From Pseudomonas brenneri (GTDB taxonomy: Bacteria; Pseudomonadota; Gammaproteobacteria; Pseudomonadales; Pseudomonadaceae), in contig NZ_VFIL01000010.1 of NCBI RefSeq assembly GCF_007858285.1, forward strand, positions 1 through 64,000: a stretch of 64,000 nucleotides of DNA. Reading direction: 5' to 3'. Position numbers and translations under genes: made by a program. This document shows, in pieces, positions 35,583 to 45,343 of this stretch (position 1 is the stretch's first letter; each line of letters starts with the position of its first letter). The notes beneath the pieces are model-generated. The model ran no database searches. It was not told the origin of the DNA and was given only the letters and a program-made list of their open reading frames with translations.

Positions 35583-35658
35583 TGGCGTCCCCTAGGGGAC
35601 TCGAACCCCTGTTACCGCCGTGAAAGGGCGGTGTCCTAGGCCACTAGACGAAGGGGAC
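35583..35658 (-). tRNA. tRNA-Glu(TTC), proximal copy
   Basis: Same as the distal copy. The 78-base spacer to its tRNA-Ala is also nearly unchanged, so the whole Ala-Glu unit was duplicated. Confidence 0.97.
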
Positions 35659-35736
35659 AAAACCTTCTGTACAACTGATCAGCGCTGAGAACTGATCGAT
35701 TCAAGGACGGTGTGGCCAGACCTTGAACCTGTAAAT

Positions 35737-35812
<76 letters not shown>

Positions 35813-35914
35813 TCATCGGTGAGGACGGGGCAAATCTTAATGGCGGTTTGGAAACGTGTCAAATTTATTTTCAACAATTTCCAAAGTTTTTTGCCGGGAT
35901 AACAATCACTTACC

Positions 35915-35944
35915 GACGAAACCCCAGAAAACCGGGGTTTCGTC
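35915..35944 (-). terminator. Hairpin after gltX
   Basis: GACGAAACCCC, 8-base loop, GGGGTTTCGTC: an 11-bp perfect stem 16 bases past the gltX stop. It lacks a T run, so termination may be partial and the tRNA genes downstream may share some read-through. Confidence 0.65.
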
Positions 35945-35959
35945 GCTGCAACAGGCTGT

Positions 35960-37441
35960 TTAAGCGATCGCGCCCAGCAGCTTTTCCCATTCCTTGTTTT
36001 CTTTCTTCGACACACCACCAAGCAAATCAAGGGCTTGGCGCAGACGGAAACGGGTCAGGTCAGGGCCAAGGATTTCCATCGCATCCAGTACCGACACTGA
36101 ACTGGCTTGCCCGGTAATGGCGGCAAACATCAGCGGCATGGCATCGCGCAGCTTCAATTCCAGGGATTCGACCACGGCCTGGATGGTCGCGGTGATTGCA
36201 TCCTTCTCCCACTGGCGCAGGCTTTCGAGCTTCCACAGGATCAACTGCATCAACTGGCGAACCTGGTCACCCGAGAGTTTCTTGGACTCGAACAGCTTGG
36301 CATCCGGGCTCACGCCACCGGCAAAGAAGAAGCTGGCCAGCGGGGCGACCTGGCTGAACGTCTCCACCCTGCCCTGCACCAGCGGCGCGATCTTCATCAT
36401 GTACTCGGGGTTCAACGCCCACTGCTGCACACGGCTGGCAAACTCTTGCACCGGCAGGTCACGCAGCCATTGGCCGTTGAGCCACGACAGCTTCTCGATA
36501 TCGAAGATCGGCCCGCCCAGCGACACGCGCGAGAGGTCGAAGTTATCGACCATTTCCTGCAACGAGAACTTCTCGCGCTCGTCCGGCATCGACCAGCCCA
36601 TGCGGCCCAGGTAGTTGAGCATCGCTTCAGGCATAAAGCCCATGCGCTCGTAGAACGTCACCGAAGTCGGGTTCTTGCGCTTGGACAGCTTGCTCTTGTC
36701 CGGGTTACGCAGCAGCGGCATGTAGCACAGCTGCGGCTGTTCCCAGCCGAAGTACTCGTAGAGCAGGATCAGTTTCGGTGCCGACGGCAGCCATTCTTCG
36801 CCGCGCAGCACGTGGGTGATGCCCATCAGGTGATCATCGACCACGTTGGCCAGGAAGTACGTCGGCAGGCCATCGGTCTTCATCAGCACTTGCATGTCCA
36901 TGCGATCCCACGGGATCTCCACGTCGCCACGCAGCATGTCCGGCACCACGCACACGCCTTCGCTCGGCACTTTCATACGGATGACGTGAGGCTCGCCGGC
37001 AGCCAGGCGCTGGGCCACTTCTTCTTTGGACAGCAGCAGCGCGCGGCCGTCGTAGCGTGGGGTTTCGCCACGGGCCTGTTGCTCGGCGCGCATCTGGTCC
37101 AGTTCTTCGGCAGTGCAGAAGCACGGGAAGGCATGACCCATGTCGACCAGTTGCTGGGTGTACTTCTTGTAGATGTCGCTGCGCTCGCTCTGGCGATAGG
37201 GGCCGTGCGGGCCGCCCACATCCGGGCCTTCAGCCCAGGTAATGCCCAACCAGCGCAGGGCATCGAAAATCTGCTGTTCCGACTCACGGGTCGAACGTAC
37301 CTGGTCCGTGTCTTCGATCCGCAGGATGAATTCGCCGCCATGCTGCTTGGCAAAGCAGTAGTTGAACAAGGCGATGTAGGCAGTACCGACGTGGGGATCC
37401 CCAGTAGGCGATGGCGCGATGCGCGTGCGGACGGTGGTCAT
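35960..37441 (-). CDS. gltX: Glutamyl-tRNA synthetase
   Basis: A 493-residue class I synthetase that charges tRNA-Glu. MTTVRTRIAPSPTGDPHVGT holds the HIGH-type motif and LSKRKNP the KMSKS-type loop. The C-terminal anticodon-binding domain is complete. Start at 37441, because longer frames lack the conserved start. The next genes downstream are tRNA-Ala and tRNA-Glu, so the enzyme and its substrate tRNA are side by side. Confidence 0.97.
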   Translation of the reverse strand: MTTVRTRIAPSPTGDPHVGTAYIALFNYCFAKQHGGEFILRIEDTDQVRSTRESEQQIFDALRWLGITWAEGPDVGGPHGPYRQSERSDIYKKYTQQLVDMGHAFPCFCTAEELDQMRAEQQARGETPRYDGRALLLSKEEVAQRLAAGEPHVIRMKVPSEGVCVVPDMLRGDVEIPWDRMDMQVLMKTDGLPTYFLANVVDDHLMGITHVLRGEEWLPSAPKLILLYEYFGWEQPQLCYMPLLRNPDKSKLSKRKNPTSVTFYERMGFMPEAMLNYLGRMGWSMPDEREKFSLQEMVDNFDLSRVSLGGPIFDIEKLSWLNGQWLRDLPVQEFASRVQQWALNPEYMMKIAPLVQGRVETFSQVAPLASFFFAGGVSPDAKLFESKKLSGDQVRQLMQLILWKLESLRQWEKDAITATIQAVVESLELKLRDAMPLMFAAITGQASSVSVLDAMEILGPDLTRFRLRQALDLLGGVSKKENKEWEKLLGAIA

Positions 37442-37639
37442 GGCGGGTCTCGAATGGGCAATAAAGCTGAAAATAAAACAAGGGGCGAATGGTAACAGCC
37501 CCAAGCCCCCCGGCTCCAGCGTGGGCCGATCAACAAAGGGCATATAAGCCAAGGTTGGGGCTGCAACCACGACATAGCTATTTGCCAGATCGTTAGCTGG
37601 CTATATTCCATTACCTTTTGTAACTGACACTGCGCCGCC

Positions 37640-38686
37640 ATGCCTGCCCAACTCAAACGCCGCCTGTTTATCTTCCTGTTTATCGTCGCCCTGATCGCCG
37701 CGGGTTTCTTTGCCCACTGGTTCTTCAAGGGGCGCTTCTATGAAAGCACCGACAACGCCTACGTGCAGGGCGAGATAACGCGGATCTCCAGCCAGCTCGG
37801 CGCACGTATCGCCGAGGTCAAGGTGGGCGACAACGAGCATGTGGAAAAGGGCCAGTTGCTGGTCATCCTGGAACAGGACGACTTCTTGCTGGCCATCGAC
37901 CGCGCCAACGCGACCCTTGCCACCCGTGAGGCCGAACGTTTGCAGGCCACGAGCAAGCTGACCCAGCAGGCCAGCCTGATCGCCGCCGCCGATGCCCAGG
38001 TGTCGTCCAGCCAGGCGACCCTGGGCCGCGCGCAGATCGACTTGTCCCGCGCGCAAACCCTGCGCAAACCCGGCTACGTCTCGGAAGAACGCGTCACCAC
38101 CCTGTCCGCCGACAGCCATATCGCCCGCTCCCAAGTGGCCAAGGCCCAGGCCGACCTGCAAGGCCAGCGCCAGCAGGTCAGCGCCCTGAACGCCGAGATC
38201 AAGCGTCTCGACGCGCAGATCGCCAATGCCCGCGCTGACCTGGCCCAAGCCGAGTTGAACCTGACCCGCAGCGAAATCCACGCACCCATCAGCGGCCTGA
38301 TCGGCCAGCGCGCCGCGCGCAATGGCCAATATGTGCAGGCCGGCGCCTACCTGCTGTCCATCGTTCCCGACCAGGACATCTGGATCCAGGCCAACTTCAA
38401 GGAAACCCAGATCGGCCATATGGCCCCCGGGCAGTCGGCCGAACTGACCTTCGACGCCTACGGCGACACGCCCATCGAGGCCCGGGTCGACAGCCTGTTC
38501 GCGGCCTCCGGCGCGCAGTTCAGCCTGTTACCGCCAGACAATGCCACCGGCAACTTCACCAAAGTCGTACAACGGATCCCGGTAAAACTCACGTTTGCCG
38601 CCGACAACCCGCTGCAGGGCAAAATCCGCCCCGGCATGTCGGTCACCGTCAAAGTAAAGATCCAAGACCCTGACCATGGCCGGTGA
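37640..38686 (+). CDS. HlyD/EmrA-type membrane fusion protein
   Basis: A 348-residue periplasmic adaptor: one membrane anchor (about 9-27), a lipoyl-like part (STDNAYVQGEI...), a long coiled-coil hairpin (about 85-205) and a beta-barrel end (SEIHAPISGLIGQR, DQDIWIQANFKETQI). It links an inner-membrane MFS pump to an outer-membrane channel. The gene overlaps the pump gene by 11 bases. Substrate unknown. Confidence 0.92.
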   Translation: MPAQLKRRLFIFLFIVALIAAGFFAHWFFKGRFYESTDNAYVQGEITRISSQLGARIAEVKVGDNEHVEKGQLLVILEQDDFLLAIDRANATLATREAERLQATSKLTQQASLIAAADAQVSSSQATLGRAQIDLSRAQTLRKPGYVSEERVTTLSADSHIARSQVAKAQADLQGQRQQVSALNAEIKRLDAQIANARADLAQAELNLTRSEIHAPISGLIGQRAARNGQYVQAGAYLLSIVPDQDIWIQANFKETQIGHMAPGQSAELTFDAYGDTPIEARVDSLFAASGAQFSLLPPDNATGNFTKVVQRIPVKLTFAADNPLQGKIRPGMSVTVKVKIQDPDHGR

Positions 38687-40226
38687 TCAACTGCTGCGCC
38701 CCGTCGGCGAACCGACCCGGCGCGACTGGATCGCGGTGATGAGCGTGATGCTCGGCGCCTTTATGGCGGTGCTCGACATCCAGATCACCAACTCCTCGCT
38801 CAAAGATATCCAGGGCGCACTGTCGGCCACCCTGGAAGAAGGCTCATGGATTTCCACCTCCTACCTTGTCGCCGAAATCATCATGATCCCCCTCACCGCC
38901 TGGCTGGTGCAGTTGCTATCGGCACGGCGCCTGGCGGTGTGGGTCTCGGTGGGTTTCCTGATCGCCTCGCTGATGTGCTCCATGGCCTGGAGCCTGGAAA
39001 GCATGATTGTGTTCCGCGCCCTGCAAGGCTTCACCGGCGGCGCCCTGATCCCTCTGGCCTTTACCCTGACCCTGATCAAACTCCCCGAACACCACCGCGC
39101 CAAGGGCATGGCAATGTTCGCCATGACGGCCACCTTCGCCCCCTCCATTGGCCCGACCATTGGCGGCTGGCTCACGGAGAACTGGGGCTGGGAATACATC
39201 TTCTATATCAACGTACCGCCAGGCCTGTTGATGATCGCCGGCCTGCTCTACGGCCTGGAGAAAAAGGCCGCGCACTGGGAGCTACTCAAAAGCACCGACT
39301 ACATGGGCATCCTGACCCTGGCCGTGGGCCTCGGTTGTCTGCAGGTGTTTCTTGAAGAAGGGCATCGCAAGGACTGGCTGGAGTCGAGCCTGATTGTCAG
39401 CCTGGGCAGCATCGCGCTGTTGAGCCTGATTACCTTTGTCATCGTGCAGTTGTCCAAGCCCAACCCGCTGATCAACCTCGGGATCCTGGCCAACCGCAAC
39501 TTCGGCCTGTCGAGTATTTCCAGCCTGGGCATGGGCGTGGGGCTGTATGGCTCGATCTACCTGCTGCCGCTGTACCTGGCGCAGATCCAGAACTACAACG
39601 CCCTGCAAATCGGCGAAGTGATCATGTGGATGGGCGTGCCGCAGCTGTTCCTGATCCCACTGGTGCCGAAATTGATGAAGTACGTGTCACCGAAATGGCT
39701 TTGCGCGGTGGGATTTGGCCTGTTTGGCTTTGCGAGTTTTTCCTCGGGCGTACTCAATCCGGACTTTGCCGGCAGCCAGTTCAACCAGATCCAGATCATC
39801 CGAGCCCTTGGCCAGCCGCTGATCATGGTCACCATTTCGTTGATCGCCACGGCGTACATCCTGCCCCAGGACGCGGGCTCGGCGTCGAGCCTGTTCAACA
39901 TCTTGCGCAACCTGGGCGGTGCCATCGGCATTGCGCTGCTGGCAACCCTGCTGGATGCGCGGACCAAGACCTACTTTGATTACTTGCGCGAGGCGATTGT
40001 GCCGACCAACCCGCAAGTAGCCGAGCGCATGGCAACGCTGACGCAGACATTTGGCAATGAAACGGCGGCACTGGCCAAGCTCAGCGAGATTGCGCATCAG
40101 CAGGCGCAGATCATGGCCTATAACGATGCGTTTCACTTTGTCGGGTTGGCGTTGGCGGTGAGTATGCTGGCGATCTTTTTGACCAAGGCGTTGCCGGCGG
40201 GGCTCAAGGCTGGGGAAGCCCATTAG
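38676..40226 (+). CDS. DHA2-family MFS drug exporter (EmrB type)
   Basis: A 516-residue inner-membrane transporter with the 14 hydrophobic segments of the DHA2 group. The DHA2 start LDIQITNSSLKDI and the GGALIPLAFTL and PTIGGWL motifs are clear. With the adaptor upstream and a TolC-like channel elsewhere it would form a tripartite pump. No local regulator is present. Confidence 0.93.
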   Translation: MAGDQLLRPVGEPTRRDWIAVMSVMLGAFMAVLDIQITNSSLKDIQGALSATLEEGSWISTSYLVAEIIMIPLTAWLVQLLSARRLAVWVSVGFLIASLMCSMAWSLESMIVFRALQGFTGGALIPLAFTLTLIKLPEHHRAKGMAMFAMTATFAPSIGPTIGGWLTENWGWEYIFYINVPPGLLMIAGLLYGLEKKAAHWELLKSTDYMGILTLAVGLGCLQVFLEEGHRKDWLESSLIVSLGSIALLSLITFVIVQLSKPNPLINLGILANRNFGLSSISSLGMGVGLYGSIYLLPLYLAQIQNYNALQIGEVIMWMGVPQLFLIPLVPKLMKYVSPKWLCAVGFGLFGFASFSSGVLNPDFAGSQFNQIQIIRALGQPLIMVTISLIATAYILPQDAGSASSLFNILRNLGGAIGIALLATLLDARTKTYFDYLREAIVPTNPQVAERMATLTQTFGNETAALAKLSEIAHQQAQIMAYNDAFHFVGLALAVSMLAIFLTKALPAGLKAGEAH

Positions 40227-40233
40227 ACCGAGG

Positions 40234-40320
40234 CGCCGCCATCGCAGGCAAGCCCGCTCCCATATTCGGATGTGTGAATACATTCAAATGTGGGAGCGGG
40301 CTTGCCTGCGATGAGGCCCC
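40234..40320. repeat. Paired REP-like elements between emrB and uvrB
   Basis: CATCGCAGGCAAGCCCGCTC and inverted GAGCGGGCTTGCCTGCGATG flank about 45 bases. The genes on both sides end here (convergent), so the hairpin may serve as a two-way transcript end. Confidence 0.8.
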
Positions 40321-40335
40321 AACAGTCAGCACACA

Positions 40336-42351
40336 TCAGACAGTCAGCAACCGCGCGCGCAACTTGCCAATCTCATCACGCATCTGCGCCGCCGCTTCAA
40401 ACTCAAGATCGCGCGCCAACTGGTACATCTTCTCTTCCAACTGGCGAATGCGCTTGGTGATTTCGCTCGGTGAGCGCAATTCGTTTTCGTACTTGGCGCT
40501 TTCTTCGGCCGCCTTGGCCATGCCTTTGCGCTTCTTGCTGCGCGAGCCGGGCACGGTGGCGCCTTCCATGATGTCGGCCACGTCCTTGAACACACCTTTA
40601 GGGGTGATGCCATTGGCCAGGTTGAACGCAATCTGCTTGTCGCGGCGACGCTCGGTCTCACCGATGGCCCGCTCCATGGAGCCGGTGATGCGGTCGGCGT
40701 ACAGAATCGCGCGGCCATTGAGGTTACGCGCGGCACGGCCGATGGTCTGGATCAGCGAGCGCTCGGAGCGTAGGAAACCTTCCTTGTCGGCATCGAGAAT
40801 CGCCACCAGCGACACCTCGGGCATGTCCAGGCCTTCACGCAGCAGGTTGATCCCCACCAGCACATCAAAGGTACCCAGGCGCAGGTCACGGATGATTTCC
40901 ACACGCTCCACCGTGTCAATGTCCGAGTGTAGGTAACGCACCCGCACGCCGTGGTCGGCCAGGTAATCGGTCAGGTCTTCGGACATGCGCTTGGTCAGCG
41001 TGGTGACCAGCACCCGCTCTTCGAGCGCCACGCGTTTGGTGATTTCCGACAGCAGGTCGTCGACCTGGGTCAGCGCCGGGCGGATTTCGATCTGCGGGTC
41101 AACCAGGCCGGTGGGGCGCACCAGTTGCTCGATCACCCGCCCAGCATGCTCGGCCTCGTAGTTGCCCGGCGTGGCGGATACAAAGATGGTCTGCGGGCTG
41201 ATGCTTTCCCACTCGTCAAAGCGCATCGGCCGGTTATCCAGCGCCGAAGGCAGGCGGAAGCCGTATTCCACCAGGGTTTCCTTGCGCGAGCGGTCGCCTT
41301 TATACATGGCGCCGACTTGCGGCACGCTGACGTGGGATTCGTCGATCACCAACAAGGCGTCTGCCGGCAGGTAGTCGTAGAGCGTCGGCGGCGGTGCGCC
41401 GGACTCACGGCCCGACAGGTAGCGCGAATAGTTTTCGATGCCGTTGCAGTAACCCAGCTCCAGGATCATCTCCAGGTCAAAGCGCGTGCGCTGCTCCAGG
41501 CGCTGGGCTTCCACCAGCTTGTTATTGGAACGCAGGTATTCGAGGCGCTCGGCCAGCTCGACCTTGATCCCTTCCATGGCATCCAAAAGGGTCTCGCGCG
41601 GCGTCACATAGTGACTTTTTGGATAGAAGGTGAAACGCGGCAGCTTGCGGATCACTTCGCCGGTCAACGGATCGAAGGCCGACAGGCTCTCCACCTCATC
41701 ATCGAACAGCTCGATACGAATCGCTTCCAGGTCCGATTCCGCCGGATAAATATCGATCACATCGCCACGCACCCGGAAGGTCGCGCGGGCAAAGTCCATG
41801 TCGTTGCGGGTGTATTGCAAATCCGCCAGGCGGCGCAGCAAGGCGCGCTGGTCGAGTTTGTCGCCGCGATCGACGTGCAGCACCATCTTCAAATAGGTTT
41901 CCGGGCTGCCCAGGCCGTAGATGCACGAGACCGTGGTGACGATGATCGCGTCCTTGCGCTCCAGCAACGCCTTGGTCGCCGAGAGACGCATCTGCTCGAT
42001 ATGGTCGTTGATCGACGCATCCTTCTCGATAAACGTATCGGAGGACGGCACATAGGCTTCGGGCTGGTAGTAGTCGTAGTAGGAAACGAAGTACTCCACC
42101 GCATTGTTCGGGAAGAACGCCTTGAACTCACCGTACAACTGCGCGGCCAGGGTCTTGTTCGGTGCCAGCACCAGGGTCGGGCGATTGATCTGTGCGATCA
42201 CATTGGCAATGCTGAAGGTCTTGCCTGAACCGGTCACCCCGAGCAGCGTCTGGTGCGCCAGGCCGGCCTCGATGCCTTCGACCATCAGGCGGATGGCCTC
42301 GGGCTGGTCGCCAGCAGGTTCAAAGCGGGTGACTAGTTGGAAATCCGACAT
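40336..42351 (-). CDS. uvrB: Excinuclease ABC subunit B
   Basis: A 671-residue helicase-like subunit of nucleotide excision repair. Walker A is GVTGSGKT (38-45), the damage-probing beta-hairpin is YYDYYQPEAYVP, the DEAD-type box is VIDESHVS, and a C-terminal UVR motif binds UvrC. Full length from MSDFQLVTRF at 42351. I saw no CTGT-N8-ACAG type LexA box upstream. Confidence 0.97.
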   Translation of the reverse strand: MSDFQLVTRFEPAGDQPEAIRLMVEGIEAGLAHQTLLGVTGSGKTFSIANVIAQINRPTLVLAPNKTLAAQLYGEFKAFFPNNAVEYFVSYYDYYQPEAYVPSSDTFIEKDASINDHIEQMRLSATKALLERKDAIIVTTVSCIYGLGSPETYLKMVLHVDRGDKLDQRALLRRLADLQYTRNDMDFARATFRVRGDVIDIYPAESDLEAIRIELFDDEVESLSAFDPLTGEVIRKLPRFTFYPKSHYVTPRETLLDAMEGIKVELAERLEYLRSNNKLVEAQRLEQRTRFDLEMILELGYCNGIENYSRYLSGRESGAPPPTLYDYLPADALLVIDESHVSVPQVGAMYKGDRSRKETLVEYGFRLPSALDNRPMRFDEWESISPQTIFVSATPGNYEAEHAGRVIEQLVRPTGLVDPQIEIRPALTQVDDLLSEITKRVALEERVLVTTLTKRMSEDLTDYLADHGVRVRYLHSDIDTVERVEIIRDLRLGTFDVLVGINLLREGLDMPEVSLVAILDADKEGFLRSERSLIQTIGRAARNLNGRAILYADRITGSMERAIGETERRRDKQIAFNLANGITPKGVFKDVADIMEGATVPGSRSKKRKGMAKAAEESAKYENELRSPSEITKRIRQLEEKMYQLARDLEFEAAAQMRDEIGKLRARLLTV

Positions 42352-42694
42352 AACGTACCTCTTGAAGTCACCCCGGACTGTAAACCCGTCGGGAACGAAA
42401 AAGACCACCGCCCGCAAAATTCCAGAGCGAGCCGTAGGAAGAAACCATGATAACTGTAGAAGTGGAGGTGAATGTGATGGGTTTCAAGGCAATCGTCCTA
42501 CATGCCTGTGACCATCAATGTTGCAATAAGACTAACGGTCGATAAATAAACCGAAAAACTTGGCCGAAAAGCCGTTTCGGCTGTCGCCGCGAGCGGTGTT
42601 GGCCTCTATACTAGCTCCCCGTTTGTGCACCGCTCTAGTGCATTCGGCTGGAGCGCGACACGTCCCTCCATTCCCCCATAGAGCTGCCGCAAAA
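42352..42694. promoter_or_regulatory. uvrB / aromatic aminotransferase divergent region
   Basis: A 343-base region with two divergent starts. For the aminotransferase a TATACT -10-like hexamer lies at 42607-42612. A CCGAAAAGCCGTTTCGG palindrome sits at about 42572. No small gene has support. Confidence 0.5.
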
Positions 42695-43891
42695 ATGAGC
42701 CTGTTCTCCGCTGTCGAAATGGCACCACGCGATCCTATCCTGGGCCTCAACGAAGCATTCAACGCCGATACCCGAACTACCAAGGTCAACCTTGGCGTGG
42801 GCGTTTACTGCAACGAGGAGGGGAAAATTCCGCTCCTGCGTGCCGTTGCCGAAGCGGAAGCCATTCGTGTGGCGCAACACGCCGCCCGTGGCTACTTGCC
42901 GATTGATGGCATCGCCGCCTACGACCAGGCCGTGCAAAAGCTGCTGTTCGGCACCGACTCGCCGCTGCTCAGCGCTGGCCGCGTGATCACCGCCCAAGCG
43001 GTCGGCGGCACCGGCGCTTTGAAAATCGGCGCCGACTTCCTCAAGCAACTGCTGCCCAACGCCGTCGTCGCCATCAGCGACCCAAGCTGGGAAAACCACC
43101 GTGCCCTGTTTGAAAGTGCCGGTTTCCCGGTGCAGACCTACCGCTATTACGACGCCGCCACCCACGACGTGAACCGTGCCGGCCTGCTGGAAGACCTCAA
43201 CGCCCTGCCCGCCCAGTCCATCGTCGTGCTGCACGCCTGCTGCCACAACCCGACTGGCGTCGACCTGAGCCCAGCCGACTGGAAAGACGTGCTGGAAGTG
43301 GTCAAGGCCAAGAACCTGGTGCCGTTCCTCGACATGGCCTACCAGGGCTTTGGCGACGGTATCGACGAAGACGCCGCTGCGGTGCGCCTGTTCGCCGAAT
43401 CGGGCCTGACCTTCTTTGTGTCCAGCTCGTTCTCCAAATCGTTCTCGCTGTACGGCGAACGCGTCGGCGCGTTGTCCATCGTCAGCGAATCGAAAGAAGA
43501 AAGCGCGCGCATCCTGTCCCAGGTCAAGCGCGTGATCCGCACCAACTACTCCAACCCGCCGACCCACGGCGCAGCGATTGTAGCGGCGGTGCTCAACAGC
43601 CCGGAACTGCGCGCCCAGTGGGAAGCCGAACTGGCACAAATGCGCCTGCGCATCCGTGGCATGCGCGAGCAGATGGTCAACGAACTGGCCAAGGCTGCCC
43701 CAGGCCACGACTTCAGCTTCGTCGGTCGCCAGCGTGGGATGTTCTCCTACTCCGGCCTGACCGTAGAACAAGTCACCCGCCTGCGCAGCGAGTTCGGCAT
43801 CTACGCCCTGGACACCGGCCGCATCTGCGTGGCGGCGTTGAACCAGGCGAACATCGGTGCAGTGACCAAGGCGATTGTGCAGGTGCTGTAA
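42695..43891 (+). CDS. tyrB: Aromatic amino-acid aminotransferase
   Basis: A 398-residue class I PLP aminotransferase of the AspC/TyrB group. MSLFSAVEMAPRDPILGL at the start is typical. The PLP Lys is in SSSFSKSFSLYGERVG (about 247), and the substrate carboxylate Arg is near the end (DTGRICVA). Pseudomonas enzymes of this type (PhhC/TyrB) convert tyrosine and phenylalanine to keto acids and back. An upstream frame to 42560 is not conserved coding. Confidence 0.9.
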   Translation: MSLFSAVEMAPRDPILGLNEAFNADTRTTKVNLGVGVYCNEEGKIPLLRAVAEAEAIRVAQHAARGYLPIDGIAAYDQAVQKLLFGTDSPLLSAGRVITAQAVGGTGALKIGADFLKQLLPNAVVAISDPSWENHRALFESAGFPVQTYRYYDAATHDVNRAGLLEDLNALPAQSIVVLHACCHNPTGVDLSPADWKDVLEVVKAKNLVPFLDMAYQGFGDGIDEDAAAVRLFAESGLTFFVSSSFSKSFSLYGERVGALSIVSESKEESARILSQVKRVIRTNYSNPPTHGAAIVAAVLNSPELRAQWEAELAQMRLRIRGMREQMVNELAKAAPGHDFSFVGRQRGMFSYSGLTVEQVTRLRSEFGIYALDTGRICVAALNQANIGAVTKAIVQVL

Positions 43892-43911
43892 GCCTGATCG
43901 CGTAGTACGAA

Positions 43912-43939
43912 GGGGGAAGCCAATGGCTTCCCCTTTTTT
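43912..43939 (+). terminator. Terminator after tyrB
   Basis: GGGGAAGCC, AAT, GGCTTCCCC, then TTTTTT, 20 bases past the stop codon. Confidence 0.9.
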
Positions 43940-43948
43940 GTGCCTTGC

Positions 43949-44065
43949 CCCTGTAGGAGCGAGCTTGTCTCCGGGCGGCGTTCCGACGAAAAACCTCAAC
44001 AATAACGCGAGCCCCCTGAAGGAGCGCGGCGCCCTCACGCTCTTCGCGAGCAAGCTCGCTCCTAC
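43949..44065. repeat. Paired inverted REP-like elements
   Basis: CTGTAGGAGCGAGCTTG and inverted CAAGCTCGCTCCTACA enclose about 80 bases, including AACAATAACGCGAG, as in the pair at 33124 (AACGATAACGCG). Confidence 0.75.
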
Positions 44066-44134
44066 AAAAAGCTCAGCGCTGGCAAGGCAAGCCCCCTAGA
44101 CTGAAGCACGACTGCCCTTTGCGATGAGACTTTT

Positions 44135-44344
44135 ATGAGAAACGACGACCTGGACCTGCGTGCCGACCGCGACGAACTGGACCACTTCACCCCGCGCACG
44201 CCTCAAGCCAAGCGGCAAAAAAGCCTGGTCCTGCAAGTGGCCCTGGGCGTGTTCCTCGGCGGCCTGGCCTTGTGGCTGGTGCAACTGGGCGCCACGGCGC
44301 TGATGGCCAAACTGGCGATGGGCACCCTGCAATTTGGCGGCTGA
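44135..44344 (+). CDS. Small single-pass membrane protein
   Basis: 69 residues: a charged, Asp/Arg-rich cytoplasmic start (MRNDDLDLRADRDELDHF), a Lys/Arg cluster, and one hydrophobic stretch (about 30-62). Codon use is that of the host and the start has a reasonable spacing to GATGAGA. No family recognised; related small ORFs are common beside Pseudomonas LysR or transporter genes, but no role is known to me. Confidence 0.6.
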   Translation: MRNDDLDLRADRDELDHFTPRTPQAKRQKSLVLQVALGVFLGGLALWLVQLGATALMAKLAMGTLQFGG

Positions 44345-44372
44345 CACAGAACAAAGGTGGGCGGGATCACTC

Positions 44373-45251
44373 CTACAGTGTCCCCCGCTCTTCGAGCAAC
44401 CGCACAAAACTGTCCAGGCTCTGCGACACCGTCCCTCGCCGCCAGATCAGCCAGGTGTCGAGCAGGCGGAACTCATCCGCCAGTGGCCACACGCTCACCG
44501 TGGTAAACCCCGGCATGCTCTCCAGCATGCTGCGTGGCATCAACGCCAACCCCGCGCCGGCACTGACGCAGGCGAGCATGCCGTGGTACGACTCCATCTC
44601 GAAAATCTTGCCGGGCACCGATGCATCCTGGGAAAACCAGCGCTCAAAGTGGTGCCGATATGAGCAGTTGGAGCGAAAGGTATAGATGCTCTCCCCGTTC
44701 ACATCCTGGCCACGGGTGATCGGCGCGTGGTGCAGCGGCGCGATCACCACCATTTCTTCCTCAAACACCGCGACCCCTTCCAGGGTCGGGTGCAGCACCG
44801 GGCCATCGACAAACGCCGCCGCTAGGCGTCCCGACAGCACACCTTCGATCATCGTCCCCGATGGCCCGGTGGTCAGGTCCAGCTCCACCTTGGCGTGTTT
44901 CTGGTTATACGCCGCAAGCAACGCCGGGATACGCACAGCCGCGGTGCTTTCCAGCGAGCCCAGGGCAAACGGCCCCTGGGGCTCCTCCCCCGCCACGGTG
45001 GCGCGGGCCTCTTGCACCAGGTCGAGAATACGCCGCGCATAGCCGAGGAAATTCCAGCCGGCAGGCGACAGGCGCAGTCGACTTTTCTCACGGATAAACA
45101 GCTCGACGCCCAGGTCCTGCTCCAGTTGCTTGATGCGCGTGGTCAGGTTCGACGGCACTCGATGAATCAACTGCGCGGCCGCACTGATGCTGCCTTGCTC
45201 GGCCACAGCCTTGAAAATCTCCAACTGCACCAGGTCCAAATCATTCTCCAA
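44373..45251 (-). CDS. LysR-family regulator of the adjacent aldehyde dehydrogenase
   Basis: A 292-residue regulator starting MENDLDLVQLEIFKAVAEQG; the recognition helix region is RVPSNLTTRIKQLEQDLG. It is divergent from the aldehyde dehydrogenase with a 92-base gap, so regulation of that gene is likely. Effector unknown. Confidence 0.88.
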   Translation of the reverse strand: MENDLDLVQLEIFKAVAEQGSISAAAQLIHRVPSNLTTRIKQLEQDLGVELFIREKSRLRLSPAGWNFLGYARRILDLVQEARATVAGEEPQGPFALGSLESTAAVRIPALLAAYNQKHAKVELDLTTGPSGTMIEGVLSGRLAAAFVDGPVLHPTLEGVAVFEEEMVVIAPLHHAPITRGQDVNGESIYTFRSNCSYRHHFERWFSQDASVPGKIFEMESYHGMLACVSAGAGLALMPRSMLESMPGFTTVSVWPLADEFRLLDTWLIWRRGTVSQSLDSFVRLLEERGTL

Positions 45252-45343
45252 ACGTGAACGTATTGCTTAATATTATTCAGTTCCCGGAAAAGGTACAGCG
45301 CCGTACGCTGGGCACCTTCCCAAATACTGCGCAGGACGGTGCC

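Noticed and set aside
42352..42450. LexA (SOS) box before uvrB
   Set aside because: No CTGT-N8-ACAG or close variant was found by eye, though uvrB is SOS-controlled in some bacteria.
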